Below, piece by piece: positions 11,834 through 22,937 of a stretch of DNA of 64,000 bases. Numbering within the stretch: position 1 is the first letter of the stretch; each line of letters opens with the position of its first letter. Below the pieces are notes generated by a model. The model was not told the origin of the DNA. It searched no databases and saw only the letters and a list, made by a program, of their open reading frames with translations. A program made the translations under genes and the position numbers. The DNA comes from Salvia splendens (taxonomy: Eukaryota > Streptophyta > Magnoliopsida > Lamiales > Lamiaceae): the NCBI RefSeq assembly GCF_004379255.2, contig NC_056041.1, positions 19,933,559-19,997,558 of the forward strand. Reading direction: 5' to 3'.

Positions 11834-13590
11834 TCATACAAAATTATAGAAATGGTTTTCTATAAGCATGGTTTTCCCAACTATATGGGTACTGGGGGAG
11901 GGTTGGGCAATGCAAAGGCCCGAGGTACTCGACTTTGGTATACATGGTTCCAATTTAGAAAATTTAATTGTTGTATACAAAGTCAAGGTGCGATCAATTT
12001 TGGTACGTGTGGTCGATGTCATGTTGATTTTTTCCCTTCGAGATGTTTAAGACTAAGATATTATTGTATGTAAACTATGGTCAGTTGGAATTTATCTTAT
12101 TATAATACTTCATCTGTCCCTTAACAATATGAACTATTTTCATATTGTCTCGTCCCTTTAAATTATGAACTTTCTCTTTTAAAAAACATTTTTTCTTTAG
12201 TGATGGAGGATTCATTCTCCACTAACAATACTTCAATCACCTTTTCTTTTTATCTACCTATTACTTTAACAATTATGTACTCCCTTCGTCCCACTCAAAA
12301 TCTACATTCTTGAGTGACACCAGATTTTAGAAGGAGTTGTTAAGTGAAGTAAGTAGAGAAAAAATATAGTTGAATATTTGAATGAGGAACGGGAATAGGA
12401 GGATTTAGTTCAAAATATATAAGTGGAAATATTGAGTAAGACGAACTAAATTGATGATCTCTACAACATCCTAAAGTGGTCCTAAAGTGGTATTTGGTGT
12501 TGCCATGTTGGGGCATTTTTTTTCATTGAAAATTCCTTTCACCAACTACTTAGTTCTTCAAATATTGATGTAAAATCTAAATACTACTATATCACAGTTT
12601 AAAATATCCAAATTATTAAATGTTGTTATACTTCATTCTTCTTCCGTAGTAAAAAAAAGTCCTGATTTGTGAAAAGATGAATCCACAATTAAATGTCGAA
12701 TTCTATTTTGATATTTTGAGTAAGTTATTTAGCACTCGATTAATTAAAAATAACGAATAGGAGGAGGCATTTATTGGTGGTTCGAGAGAAGAATTGTTTC
12801 TTTAAGTACATGTTAGACTAATTTCATGTGCATTAAAGCGCTCATATTTTTCAGATATGATGAGTGCTATAAGTTGGTCAGACGTGATGTGATACTATTG
12901 TGTGTTTTTGCATTTCGAGTTTTACTATGTTGTGTTGATTTTTTGGTGTTAGGATTGTCACTCTGGTCTTTTTAGACATTATACTTACTCGTGAAGATTC
13001 ACTGCTACATTGATTTGGGCACTGTTTATATTATAGGAGTACTATTTTAGATCATTGGATCAATCGATACTTTTAATTTAGTATACATATATATTGTTGT
13101 ACGCATGTTTCATTTCTATTTTATTTTTACTTTATTGAATTAATCAAATTTAATAAATCTGTAGAAATAGGGTGACACTGAAAACAAAAGAAATTTAGCT
13201 TTCTCATAGAACAAAAGAAAATTGGTTCAAAAATTTTAAATAGTAGTCCAAAAGAGAAAATTTGTTCAATAGTGATTAGTGAAGAACCATTTTGCATAAC
13301 CAAAAGTCCAAAAGCCCATGTGTTGGGCTAGTCGACTATGACTTCACAACAAATTCTAAAATATTGAAACTTAATCTTATTGCTACTTTCGTAAAAACTT
13401 AAATACTAGTGTAGAATCTTTAGAATACGTGGATATAAATAAATGATGGATGTTAAATCGAAGTCACTAAAGTATGGTGTCCGCAAGTATAAATAATTGT
13501 GCTCAAACACCATTTTGATTATTTGAATACGCCAAAAATAACACTAATACTAATATGCATTGGCATTAAGATACATATATTTATTACTCA
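11834..13590. other. AT-rich intergenic stretch
   Basis: No gene is visible on either strand. A decayed Stowaway-like element lies at about 12280-12452; otherwise I see nothing. Confidence 0.5.
12280..12452. mobile_element. Degenerate Stowaway-like MITE
   Basis: The left end CTCCCTTCGTCCCACTCAAAATCT follows a TA. The right end, reverse-complemented, has GTTCGTCTTACTCAATATTT, a diverged match. The duplicated TA at the right is not clear. Confidence 0.4.
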
Positions 13591-14042
13591 GAGCATCCGC
13601 AGCGGTGGCGGTTGGCGCCACCGCCGTCCGTGCCAGCGGCAAGGCGAAGGACCGCCACCGCTGCAACCGCGCCGCTGGCACGGCGCTGCTCGATGTATCG
13701 AGCACGTCCGTGCCAGCGGACGCACACGTGGCGGTCTCCCATTCGCCAACGGCATAGCCGTTGGTTTCAAACATTTTTTTTTTTTTTTTAAAATCGGATT
13801 TTTATTAAAAAAATCGATAAAAAATAAAAAAAAAATTTTCACTTCCCCAAAAAATTATATCCGTTTATAACCGTTTTTCCCCACTTTTTAATTTTTTTTT
13901 ATTTTTTTACCCCAAAAATACACACTTTCATCTATAAATACCCTCAATTTCACTCCAAAAAATTCACACTTTCACTACACAATTCTCATCATCAATCTCT
14001 CATATCCATTTTCATCTTCCTCTCACACCCTACAACACCACT

Positions 14043-15047
14043 ATGTCCGGTAACGACGACAACCCAAGCGGCTCTCACGGTTGGAACCCCGAATGGTTCG
14101 GTTCGCAACCGTTTCATAGTCCGGAAACGGAATATTCGGCCCCTCCTCTCACCCAAGATTCGGGCGTTCCGAGTGGCTACCGGCCATACCCAATCGACGA
14201 TCAAGGTGCCTCCGATGGGCGCTACGGGTGGACACCGGAGCCTAGGCCTCGCGCCCCTTCCCAAATGCCGAATCCTCCATCTCGCGCCGGTGTCCGCACA
14301 CCGTACTCACCGGCGGAGATGGAAAGATTGTTCAAGGCGTACTTGGAAATCTCCGAAGATGCGGTGGTTGGAACGAACCAATCCGGCGATCACTTTTGGT
14401 GGCGCGTCTCTAGCCGGTACAATGCACACCGGCCGCCGGGAACGATCGAGCGCAACGAGAGTATGGTGCGCAACTGCATCGGCCGAGCCAACGAAGAAAT
14501 TGGCAAGTTCAACGGCTATTTTATCCAGGAGTCCCGGAATGCCGGGAGCGGCCGAAGCGAGGTCGACATCATCACCGCCTCGCTGAGCACCTACCAATCC
14601 ATGAACGGTAAGTCGTTCAAATATCTTAACGTTTGGCAGGAGACGCGGACGCACCCGAAGTATAAGGGAGGCATAACATCCTCCTCTAGCGGCTCCTCCA
14701 AACGCTCACGGTCGGCATCCCTATCCGACGCCGGCGAAGAAGTGGCTAGCCAACTCGCCGAAGCTAACTTGGGTAGCCCCGATGCCCAACCAAGCGGTTC
14801 CCGACGCCGACCGCAAGGTAGGAAGAAGGCGGCGGCCGAACGACGTCGCGCCGCGACTCTATCTGCCCCTGCTCCCGAACCCGCACCCTATGTTCCACCT
14901 CCACCCCCGAACAACTCGTTGTGGGCCCTTTTGGCCCAACTCAATTTGGCCGATAGGTCAACTATGACCCCCACGCAACTTCAAACGCACGAGTCCATGA
15001 TATTGGGTCTCCAAAAACAATTGGGGTTGGTGCCGCCGGATGCGTAG
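14043..15047 (+). CDS. Harbinger ORF1-type Myb/SANT-like DNA-binding protein (transposon-encoded)
   Basis: Intact 334-aa frame from ATG (MSGNDDNPSG) to TAG. In PIF/Harbinger elements the second ORF encodes a Myb/SANT-like protein that brings the DDE transposase to DNA; plant databases often label such proteins 'glutathione S-transferase T3-like' or NAM-associated. Here a Ser/Pro-rich N-terminus is followed by the trihelix-like block at about residues 85-200 (PYSPAEMERLFKAYLEIS, FWWRVSSRYN, IGRANEEIGKFNGYF, SMNGKSFKYLNVW). Then come a Ser-rich stretch, a basic patch (RRRPQGRKKAAAERRR), a proline run and a C-terminal helix (LQTHESMILGLQKQLGL). No stop or frameshift interrupts it. It is likely nuclear if expressed. 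Confidence 0.8.
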   Translation: MSGNDDNPSGSHGWNPEWFGSQPFHSPETEYSAPPLTQDSGVPSGYRPYPIDDQGASDGRYGWTPEPRPRAPSQMPNPPSRAGVRTPYSPAEMERLFKAYLEISEDAVVGTNQSGDHFWWRVSSRYNAHRPPGTIERNESMVRNCIGRANEEIGKFNGYFIQESRNAGSGRSEVDIITASLSTYQSMNGKSFKYLNVWQETRTHPKYKGGITSSSSGSSKRSRSASLSDAGEEVASQLAEANLGSPDAQPSGSRRRPQGRKKAAAERRRAATLSAPAPEPAPYVPPPPPNNSLWALLAQLNLADRSTMTPTQLQTHESMILGLQKQLGLVPPDA

Positions 15048-15069
15048 TCTTCCTCGGGTTATATTAGCC

Positions 15070-15180
15070 AATAATTATGTAATTTTTAATTTTTAGGAGT
15101 TTAATTATGTAATTTTTAATTTTTAGTATTTTAATTATGTAATTTTTAATTTTTAGGATTTTAATTATGTCTTTTTATTT
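15070..15180. repeat. Short tandem repeat at the 3' end of element A1
   Basis: Three to four copies of a 29-31-bp AT-rich unit (TTAATTATGTAATTTTTAA). The same repeat occurs inverted in element A2 near 39960-40030, so it belongs to the element. Confidence 0.75.
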
Positions 15181-15695
15181 TATTTGTAATTTGTTATTTT
15201 ATTGTGGTTTTTTTAATGAATTTTAGTATTATGAAAATGTTTTTGTGTAATTGAATTTTATATTAATTGTGCTCGTCCTTGCGGAAGAGCACAGTTGTGG
15301 GTGTTGTGCTCTTGCCAGAGAGCAGGCATGAATAGTACCGCCCGGGCCCACAACCGTGCCGCTGGCAAGAGCACGGTTGTGGATGCTCTCACTCCATCCC
15401 AAGCCATGGCCCTTCCTTGGGCGGCATAAGATTTATGCAGCTTTATTTTATGTGTTAAGTGAAGACAGTGAAGGAAGAGAAGGAACGAAGTAGAGATAAA
15501 GGTATTTCAATTTTTAGTAATTAGTCATTTTGGTTGGGACAAATCAAAAAGAAAAGTTGACCATCTTCAGTGGAACGGAGAGAGTACTAGTACAATTTAA
15601 GCTTTAGAACCAAAATAATGAAATCTTGATAAAATTATGACTATACAAATCTTACAAAGTAATCAAACAACTTCCTTCTCCCAAAAAAGCATATA

Positions 15696-15869
15696 CTCCC
15701 TCCGTCCCTTAAATTTTATCATATTTTTCTATTTCTGTCATTTCCCCTAAATTTGTTACATTTTACTTTTTTATTATTATTTTTGTTAGTGGACTTCATA
15801 TTTCATTAACACATTCCAACTCACATTTTATTATAAAATCAATATATAAAATTTAAGGGACGGAAGGAG
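15696..15869. mobile_element. Stowaway-like MITE (174 bp)
   Basis: Left end CTCCCTCCGTCCCTTAAATT; the right end is its reverse complement with one mismatch (AATTTAAGGGACGGAAGGAG). It is flanked by TA on both sides (15694-15695, 15870-15871). No coding capacity. Confidence 0.85.
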
Positions 15870-15875
15870 TACTTA

Positions 15876-17752
15876 GAGCATCTCCAGTGGGCGGACATCC
15901 CACTAGGACATCCCAAAAACACATCCTGCCACGTCACTAGGACTTCCCATCCCACTGCCACGTCACTAGGACATCCCCTCCTATGTCCGCCCTTCCCACT
16001 AGGACATCCCGCAATAAAAAAAAATCATACATTCACAAATAAAACAATTTACATTTACGGAAATAAAATTTGACCGAGAATACGAACGGGAAAAATTAAC
16101 AACTTCATCGGAAAAAACATACATGATTCGAAAAAAAAAATTACATACTAATAAAAAAAACTTCATACATTATCACGTCAACCCCTCCGAGTCCAAACCT
16201 CTTCGATGATATCCTGCTGAAGTCGAACATGGGCATCTGTTTGCCGCATGTCGGCAAATGCACGCAGCCGCGCGACCTCTCCATGAGGTACCCCCATATT
16301 CACATTCGCGGTGGCCACGCCGTGACTTGGACCTGCACCAGTATCATCTTCATTGGTCCACTGAGTCAGTTCCGCAGCTTCATTTTCGACAATCATGTTG
16401 TGCATTATGATACATGCGTACATGATATCGCCGATGTTGGGAATATACCACTGCCGTGCAGGACCCTTCACAACCGCCCACCGACTCTGGAGCACACCAA
16501 ATGCCCGCTCCACATCCTTGCGCGCTGCTTCCTGACGGCTCGCAAAGTATGTCTTCTTTTGTCCGAGCGGATGCTTGATTGACTTCACAAAGACGGGCCA
16601 GTTTGGGTATATTCCATCCGCCAAATAGTACCCCATATTATGCTGGTTGCCGTTGGCGACGAAACTGATGGCGGGACCAACGCCATTGCACTGAGCGTTG
16701 AACAGGGGCGACGACTGGAGAACGTTGATGTCGTTGTTGGACCCGGCGACTCCAAAATAAGCATGCCATATCCACAGCCGGTAGTCAGCTACAGCTTCAA
16801 GGATCATCGTGGGATGCTTGGCTTTGAAGCCGGTAGTGTACATCCCCTTCCAGGCGGCGGGGCAGTTCTTCCACTCCCAATGCATACAATCTATGCTGCC
16901 CAACATCCCAGGGAACCCGTGCACCGACCCATGCATATCTATCAGCATCTGGCAGTCTTCGGGGCTCGGACTCCGAAGATACCGCTCCCCAAATATCGCT
17001 CTCACGCCCGCGCAAAAATTCTGCAGACACTCGACGGCTGTCGACTAGCCAATGTGGAGGTACTCGTCGAACATGTCGGCCGCGCCTCCATACGCTAGTT
17101 GTCTGATTGCGACAGTGCACTTCTGCAAGGGCGTGAGTCCGGATTTGCCAGCTGCATCCTCTCTGATCCTAAAATACAGGTATCTTCTCTCTAAAGCACC
17201 CACGATGTGCAGAAACAGCGGACGATGCATCCTAAAGCGTCGCCGGAATAAGGCTTCCCCAAAACGCGGTTGCGGAGCGAAGTAGTCCGCATACAACCGA
17301 ATATGTGCAGCAATGTGGTCACGGGGTACTTGAGTTCGACGATGGATCGGCCGAGGTACCGCCGCCTGCTGCCGCCGCTGCAACCTCTGTTGTAGCAGCC
17401 TCTCTATCGCACCTTCAACAGCGACCTCCAACTCATTCTCGCTATCACTTTCACTAGACATTCTAGATATACTTGAAATTAGAGATGTAGAGAGAGAAAC
17501 TTGTTAACACAAGTGGTGCGAATGAAATAAAATTCAACGAGCCGTATATATAGAGTTTTAAAAAAAAAATTTTAAAAACGGGACGTCCGACTGGACGCCA
17601 CAATGGCGGACGTCCGCCCGCCCGTCGCCGGGACGTCCGAGGACACCCGACGTCCTCACGGGACGTCCGTATCCGACCCTAAACGCCACAATGGCGGACG
17701 TCCCGGTCGCCCGTCGCGACGTCCGACCGGACGTCCGCCATTGGAGATGCTC
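15876..17752 (-). mobile_element. PIF/Harbinger element B1 carrying the DDE transposase
   Basis: Element of 1,877 bp. Ends are GAGCATCTCCAGTGG and (reverse complement of the right end) GAGCATCTCCAATGG, with TTA at 15873-15875 and 17753-17755. Subterminal regions are GC-rich with repeated GGACGTCC/GGACATCC motifs. The minus strand carries one transposase frame and no Myb-like ORF. The promoter side (about 17480-17560) shares its sequence with elements B2 and B3. The element starts only a few bases from the Stowaway copy at 15696-15869. Confidence 0.88.
16178..17461 (-). pseudogene. Harbinger DDE transposase with a single in-frame amber codon
   Basis: From ATG 17461 to TGA 16178-16180 the frame is continuous for 428 codons except for one TAG at 17045-17047 (codon 139, after DEYLHIG). 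In the related copy at 42312 that position is AAG (Lys). The DDE_Tnp_4-type catalytic blocks are all visible downstream: GSIDCMHWEW (first Asp), GSNNDINVLQ (second Asp) and KDVERAFGVLQ (Glu). An N-terminal RLLQQRLQRRQQ helix and the family block QLAYGGAADMFDEYL precede them. One substitution separates this from an open 427-aa transposase, so the copy is probably young. It catalyses cut-and-paste transposition in active relatives. Confidence 0.85.
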
Positions 17753-17859
17753 TTAGAGACAATTGGCTATGCATACATGCAGTTGAATGGATATTGAAAC
17801 CAAGTACATCTAGCAAAACCTTATACAGAACCTACTTTTTGCAAGCACACACATCAATA

Positions 17860-19513
17860 CTACAACCAACAAACTTGAAACAAAACATCAAAGCACGGAG
17901 CAGTAACTATCTCGATAGAATCACTAGAATCATAGGAAGCAGGATCAGGGTCAGTTACACTAGGAAGAGCCTCTAGCTCTTTGCAGAAGTTTTCCACTTG
18001 GTCATTGGTGAACCAATCCTTTCCCATCTGGAATACAGTATAAACCAAAGTAAGGCACGATAAGGTAGATGTGAAGTAATGTGAGGTAAAAGTCACCATG
18101 TTCGGATTGCCCTTAGATACATTGAAACTTTGAGGGGGACTATCTATGAAGCAGCGTATGTAGAATAGAACGTAAAATCCACATTCGTTGCCCTCTTTCT
18201 GCTGCGGGACCTGTAAATGATGTTACACTGGCATATGTAAGCGTGTGTTCTTCAAAATCTAATGCCAAAAATTAATAAAAGAGCTCCTACCTCCGGAATC
18301 CAGAGAGGAATCTTTTGGAGCTCCTTCTTGCTCTCTGTCCTCTCCTCCGATTCATAGATGTCAATAAGAAGTCTGCAATATATAATAATAGCAAAATTAA
18401 AGGCTAAATATAATCAAAACATATGCATGCGCATATATAAAAAAGTAAGCAATGCATATATTGATCAAGTGAAGTCTTGTAAGACTAATGATACCTTCTT
18501 ATTGATGGTTCGAGCCGTTTAGGATCCATGCCTTGCAATGAATCAAGCAGCAGCAGGCAAGGAGCATTAGTTTCTGAATCAAGACTTTGGCCCAAGTTAT
18601 ACATGATTAAGAGACTCCAGTGAGACCTACCAAACAAAATCTTAATACAGGAACTCGATGAGGTATTGGTTTGCACAAATATTAAATAAATTCATACCAC
18701 TTAACTATAGGGACGAAAACACATTTCTTTGATAAAATGCCCTTCTCCTTGATCCAGCTCAATACATTGGCTCTTCTATCCCGATTGGCATACATTTCAA
18801 ACCACAAAGGGTCGAAATATGTAGCTGATTCCACTTTCTCTTCCGGTAATCCATCCCACATGTGCCTACATGAACTCAAAAATTATTCGTTATCGTCAGA
18901 AATGCAAATAATAAGTCAGCTTAATAACCTACATGAGGTAGCAAAGGAATCTGCCTGAGTCCAACTTTCCTCTTTCGGTGGTGATTGTGCAATTGCTGAT
19001 TCTAGATTGCCTTGCATGACCACGACGATGAATGTTCTTAGGAACAGTGACTTCAACAGTACTAGATTCATCATGTTTCAATACATTTTTCCGCTTTCGC
19101 CGCTTTGCACGTGGGCGCAAAGGTACAGTGGCTTTAACATCACTAGATTCATCCTGTTTTAATACATTTTTCCGTGGGCACAAAGGTACAGTGACTTCAA
19201 CATCACTAGATTCATCCTGTTTTAATACATTTTTCCGTGGGCGCCCTACCTTTTTGCGTGGGCCCAAAGGTACAGTGGCTTCAACATCACTAAATTCATC
19301 CTGTTTTGATTTATTTTTCCGCTTTCGCCCCTTTGCGCGTGGGCGCCCTACCTTGGAGATTCCTGCGTAAAACCATTTGCTCATGGATTCCAGTGATATA
19401 TGTTTCTTATATCCCAAAGAAAGATCAAAATTACCAAAAATAAGAGGGCAGATTACAATTGCTTGTAGGAAAAGACATGGCATGAAGAAGTTAACCAAAG
19501 AGCTAAAAAACAT
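17860..19513 (-). CDS. Ulp1/C48 SUMO-protease-like protein with AT-hook N-terminus
   Basis: Exons (complement): 18933-19513, 18698-18865, 18495-18626, 18291-18372, 18097-18210, 17860-18027; phases fit and give 414 aa. C48 peptidases mature SUMO or remove it from proteins. Catalytic positions are visible: His252 in KWSHWSLLI, Asp278 in LLLLDSLQG, Gln325 and Cys331 in PQQKEGNECGFYV. The N-terminus is unusual: two AT-hook cores (GRPRA at about 56, GRPRK at about 90) within roughly 25-residue repeats containing LKQDESSDVEVTVP. The start is uncertain: ATG 19513 opens with a hydrophobic stretch, and ATG at codon 44 (MSKWFYAG) is an alternative, or upstream exons are missing. It could be a host gene or a domesticated/captured ULP of the kind carried by plant transposons. 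Confidence 0.75.
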
Positions 19514-20297
19514 CTGTCTTAACAGGAAACTATTCGAGAAATAACTCGACTAAATCACGAATATGGACAGACATCAGCTGCTGAGGTAGACGGTCAAAAG
19601 ATTCAACATGATTTTGAAGATTACAGCATTGGAACAATTGATCCTGCACACCATATCTATATGAAGTATATAACTTAGACATTTTCATGTACGATTTGAG
19701 TAATTCCTATTGCGTAGCGAGAATTCACACTTCCATTCACTTGATAGTTGACTCACTCTAACTGGGCAGTTTCTTGAGATACCATTAGATGAATTCAAGA
19801 TACTGTAGCATAAAGGATTGAAAAATTACCATCACTCCAAGAGACATCACCAATCAAGTAATCTAACAAATGATCATAAACATGACAGAATATGAGGGGA
19901 ACACTTCATCATTTTCACCTTAACACAAATTGATCGTTTCTAGGTAAGAAATAGCTTGCTTACAACCTAACACCATACAATTAGATACTGGAATTCATCA
20001 AAATTGATCTTTTTTTCTTTCTCCAAAATCCAATGTGACATTTCAAAACTGAGAGGTCGTTTGGGCTTCGTTTTTCTACATTATTATTTTGCTCAACTTT
20101 TCACCATGAATAGAGATTATCATCAGTATAATATTTGATGGAGTTCAAATTTTTTTGGAAAAATAAAAAGAAACGATACAAAACCATATTCTTCATCTGC
20201 GCAATTGATACAAAATATATAATAAAAACACAAAAAATTTTGAAAAACAGAAAGGCATATCAAAATTATTAGGGAGGGCTTCATCAGTCTTAGATAG
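19514..20297. other. Region upstream of the Ulp1-like gene
   Basis: On the minus strand about 19550-19650 a possible exon follows a plausible acceptor (GTGTGCAG) and reads DQLFQCCNLQNHVESFDRLP up to a TAG. It might be an upstream exon or 5' UTR of the Ulp1-like gene, but I found no clean donor. The rest is AT-rich with no gene. Confidence 0.3.
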
Positions 20298-20378
20298 GGT
20301 TTTTTCTTTTTTTGTTATAAACTAGAACTTAGATTCCGTGTTTGTTCTAGACTTTTTTTTTGTTCCGGGTTTGGGAGA

Positions 20379-20540
20379 GACGCATGACCCTCATGCGTCT
20401 CCTTTTAATGAGACGCATGAGGATTATGCGTCTTTCATAGAGACGCATGATCCTCATGCGTCTCTTATTTTTTTTAATTTTTTTTGAACGACGCATGACC
20501 GTCATGCGTCTTAGGGAGAGACGCATGAGGGTCATGCGTC
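20379..20540. repeat. Left array of five 21-bp near-palindromes
   Basis: Five units of GACGCATGA-NNN-TCATGCGTC with variable 3-bp centres (CCC, GGA, TCC, CCG, GGG) and at most one arm mismatch each, separated by 7 to about 30 bp. Confidence 0.9.
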
Positions 20541-20913
20541 TCTAATACATACACTGCAGTAGCATTATTATTCATGCTAGTGTGAATAGTGGAGCTAGTG
20601 TGAAAAGTGGAGCTAGTGTGAAAAGTGGAGCGTGAAAAGTGGGAAAGGTGGCGTGAAAAGTGGGAAAGTGAGAAAGTGGAAAAGTAGGCTAGTAGCATTA
20701 TTAATACATAGATGAAGCTGTTTTCCTTGGTCTGACTCCCATCGTTCAGCACTGCCATCACAAAATCGTGCGTAATGAGTATATGTAATATCTCAACCAA
20801 CAACACAGACATCACATCATCATTTTACTAGGCTTGTAGACCTTGCGTATTACAATATTCATACAATATCTCTCTCCAAAAAATAGCAATCATTACTCAG
20901 TGTATGTATCAGA

Positions 20914-21075
20914 GACGCATGACCCTCATGCGTCTCTCCCTAAGACGCATGACGGTCATGCGTCGTTCAAAAAAAATTGAAAAAAATGAGAGACGCATGT
21001 CCCTCATGCGTCTCTATAAAAGACGCATAATCCTCATGCGTCTCATTAAAAGGAGACGCATGAGGGTCATGCGTC
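20914..21075. repeat. Right array of five 21-bp near-palindromes
   Basis: Inverted counterpart of the left array. Five units with centres CCC, CGG, CCC, TCC and GGG; two carry one arm substitution. Confidence 0.9.
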
Positions 21076-21157
21076 TCTCCCAAACCCGGAACAAAAAAAA
21101 AGTCTAGAACAAACACGGAATCTAAGTTCTAGTTTAGAACAAAAACAGAAAAACCCC

Positions 21158-22937
21158 GTCTTAGATAGATAGAGAGGGGGGGGTGGAGAAATCTTGCCTG
21201 ATACTTGATTCATTGTTGTGGAGTGACTGTTGCATCAGTTTTCAGGGCATCCTCAACCATACTGGAAATCCCATTTTTTGGAGTTGAATTGAGCTCCAAC
21301 TATACCCAAAATCGTCCTTTTTTGAGTTTCTGAACAGTATCACTCCAAATTTCCAGTAGCACTGAAAATTGCAGTTGGATCCATTCACGTTTGTGTATTT
21401 TCGAATTGAGGCAAGGAGACTAGCCTTGGAGAATGGTTGACAAAATAGGTTGCAGAAAAAGAAAACGAAAAAAAAGAGAAGATGGGAAGAAGATGAAGCG
21501 GCGTCTGTAATTTGAAACGGCGGTTTCAATTTTTTTTAAGATTCATTATTTGTTATAATATCAATTTTAATTTTTTTGGGTATTTGATAGGATATGATAC
21601 GATATTTTAAAATCTGATATTCAAAATATATTCTCTGTATAATAAAAATACATTATGATTATAAACTTATAAACATAAAACATTTGTGTTGAATAATTTT
21701 AATGATACTAAGGTATATTAGATTTTCGAAAGTTGGTATCGGATTTTCGAATTTTACACATTTCTTGTTCTAGACTTTTGCATTGTTATATTTATGCAAT
21801 TGAGATTTTTCGGATTGAGTTGGACAAAAATCTGATCAGAAATATGATTTCCCATTCCTAGTTAACTGGCATGCAATTTATAAAGAAAAATAAAGGGTAG
21901 AATGCTAAAAAAGGTTATGTTGGGTTAAATTATATCCTATCTGGGAATTTTAAAAAGTAACCAATTATAACATAACTTTCATATTTTTTTCAATTATCTC
22001 ATAGTCAAAAATTTCATCATGCTATGTTTTTTAATTAATCAACATAATGCATATATATGTAAAAATTAAAGACATAATTGACTAAATGTATTAAAGACAT
22101 CACTTAAATAGATGAATGTTTTGCAAGCATGATATTTTTTATTCGCTAAAAGTATATATGATCCCCCAAATCATAGTCAATAAGATAATTGAGAAAAATG
22201 GAGTATAAAAGTTATGATATAATTAGTGATTTTTTAAAGTTATTAGGTAGATCCAAATTTGACCAAACTTCATTGATTTTTTGGCCATCTTTCATAAAAA
22301 TAAGGGCAAATTGCCAAAAAATACTTATAAATTTTGGTCAAATTCTGATTTGCTTGCAACTTTAAAAATCATCTAAAAAGACATGAAGTTAGTATTTATT
22401 CTCAACTATCTCTAAGTTGTTTTTTTGATGTTGAAATTGTAAGTCATTTGAAAGTTGTTCATGTGATTTGAAAGCCAAAAAATCATGATATGCTACGACT
22501 ATATACTACAAACCAATAAATTAGAAAATGTTGTCTATAAAAAAACGAAAAATGTAACCATAGAATTTTTTTTATCATAAAATAATGAAAACAATATAAA
22601 CTTTACGATTTTTCAGTCAGATTTTTAAAATTATGAATTTCATTATTTTTTACTATTTGACATAAACTTAAAAAGATAAAGATTTTGATCAAACTAATAA
22701 AATAAATAAAAAGAAAAAAAGCTTCATTAATAATCTTATTACTTGGATTGGATTAATGGATTTCACCCTCTAGCGATTATAAAATTTTTCAAATACTAGT
22801 TTTTTATTTAAATTTTATATTTAATCAGAAACAAAGAATTATAGTCCGACATCTTCCAATCCAAATCCCAATTTGAAAGGACCGAATTCCGATCATTCGA
22901 TTCCCGATTCAGAGGCGCTGAATCTCCGCTTCTCGCC
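21158..22937. other. AT-rich intergenic region upstream of the OSCA-like gene
   Basis: No gene is visible. From about 21530 to 22800 the sequence is very AT-rich; the last 100 bp before 22938 become less so and should hold the 5' UTR. Confidence 0.5.

Larger units (their letters stand above)
13591..15388 (+). mobile_element. PIF/Harbinger element A1 carrying an intact Myb/SANT-like ORF1
   Basis: Element of 1,798 bp. The left end GAGCATCCGCAGCGG and the right end (reverse complement GAGCATCCACAACCG) are flanked by TCA at 13588-13590 and 15389-15391, a 3-bp duplication of the Harbinger type. It contains one long ORF and no transposase. A TATA-like CTATAAATACC stands near 13933, about 110 bp before the ORF. 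An inverted related copy is at 39744-41524. Confidence 0.85.
20298..21157. mobile_element. Long-TIR element with arrays of a 21-bp palindrome
   Basis: About 860 bp. Inverted repeats of about 250 bp (20298 to about 20552 and about 20905 to 21157) share the outer GGTTTTT and the block CTAGAACTTAGATTCCGTG. The 10-11-bp direct repeat GTCTTAGATAG flanks it at 20287-20297 and 21158-21168, so it transposed as a unit; this length is nearest to Mutator-type duplications. The centre (about 20570-20700) has short tandem units with GTGAAAAGTGGAGCTA. Small frames across the repeats are by-products of the repeat, not genes. Superfamily uncertain. Confidence 0.75.

Noticed and set aside
20347..20535. Arg/Met-rich small frames across the palindrome arrays (also 20904-21107)
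   Set aside because: Translation of the repeated GACGCATGA units; no independent coding signal.
20379..21075. CRISPR-like array
   Set aside because: Units are palindromic, spacing is irregular, the second half is an inverted copy, and the context is a plant nuclear genome.
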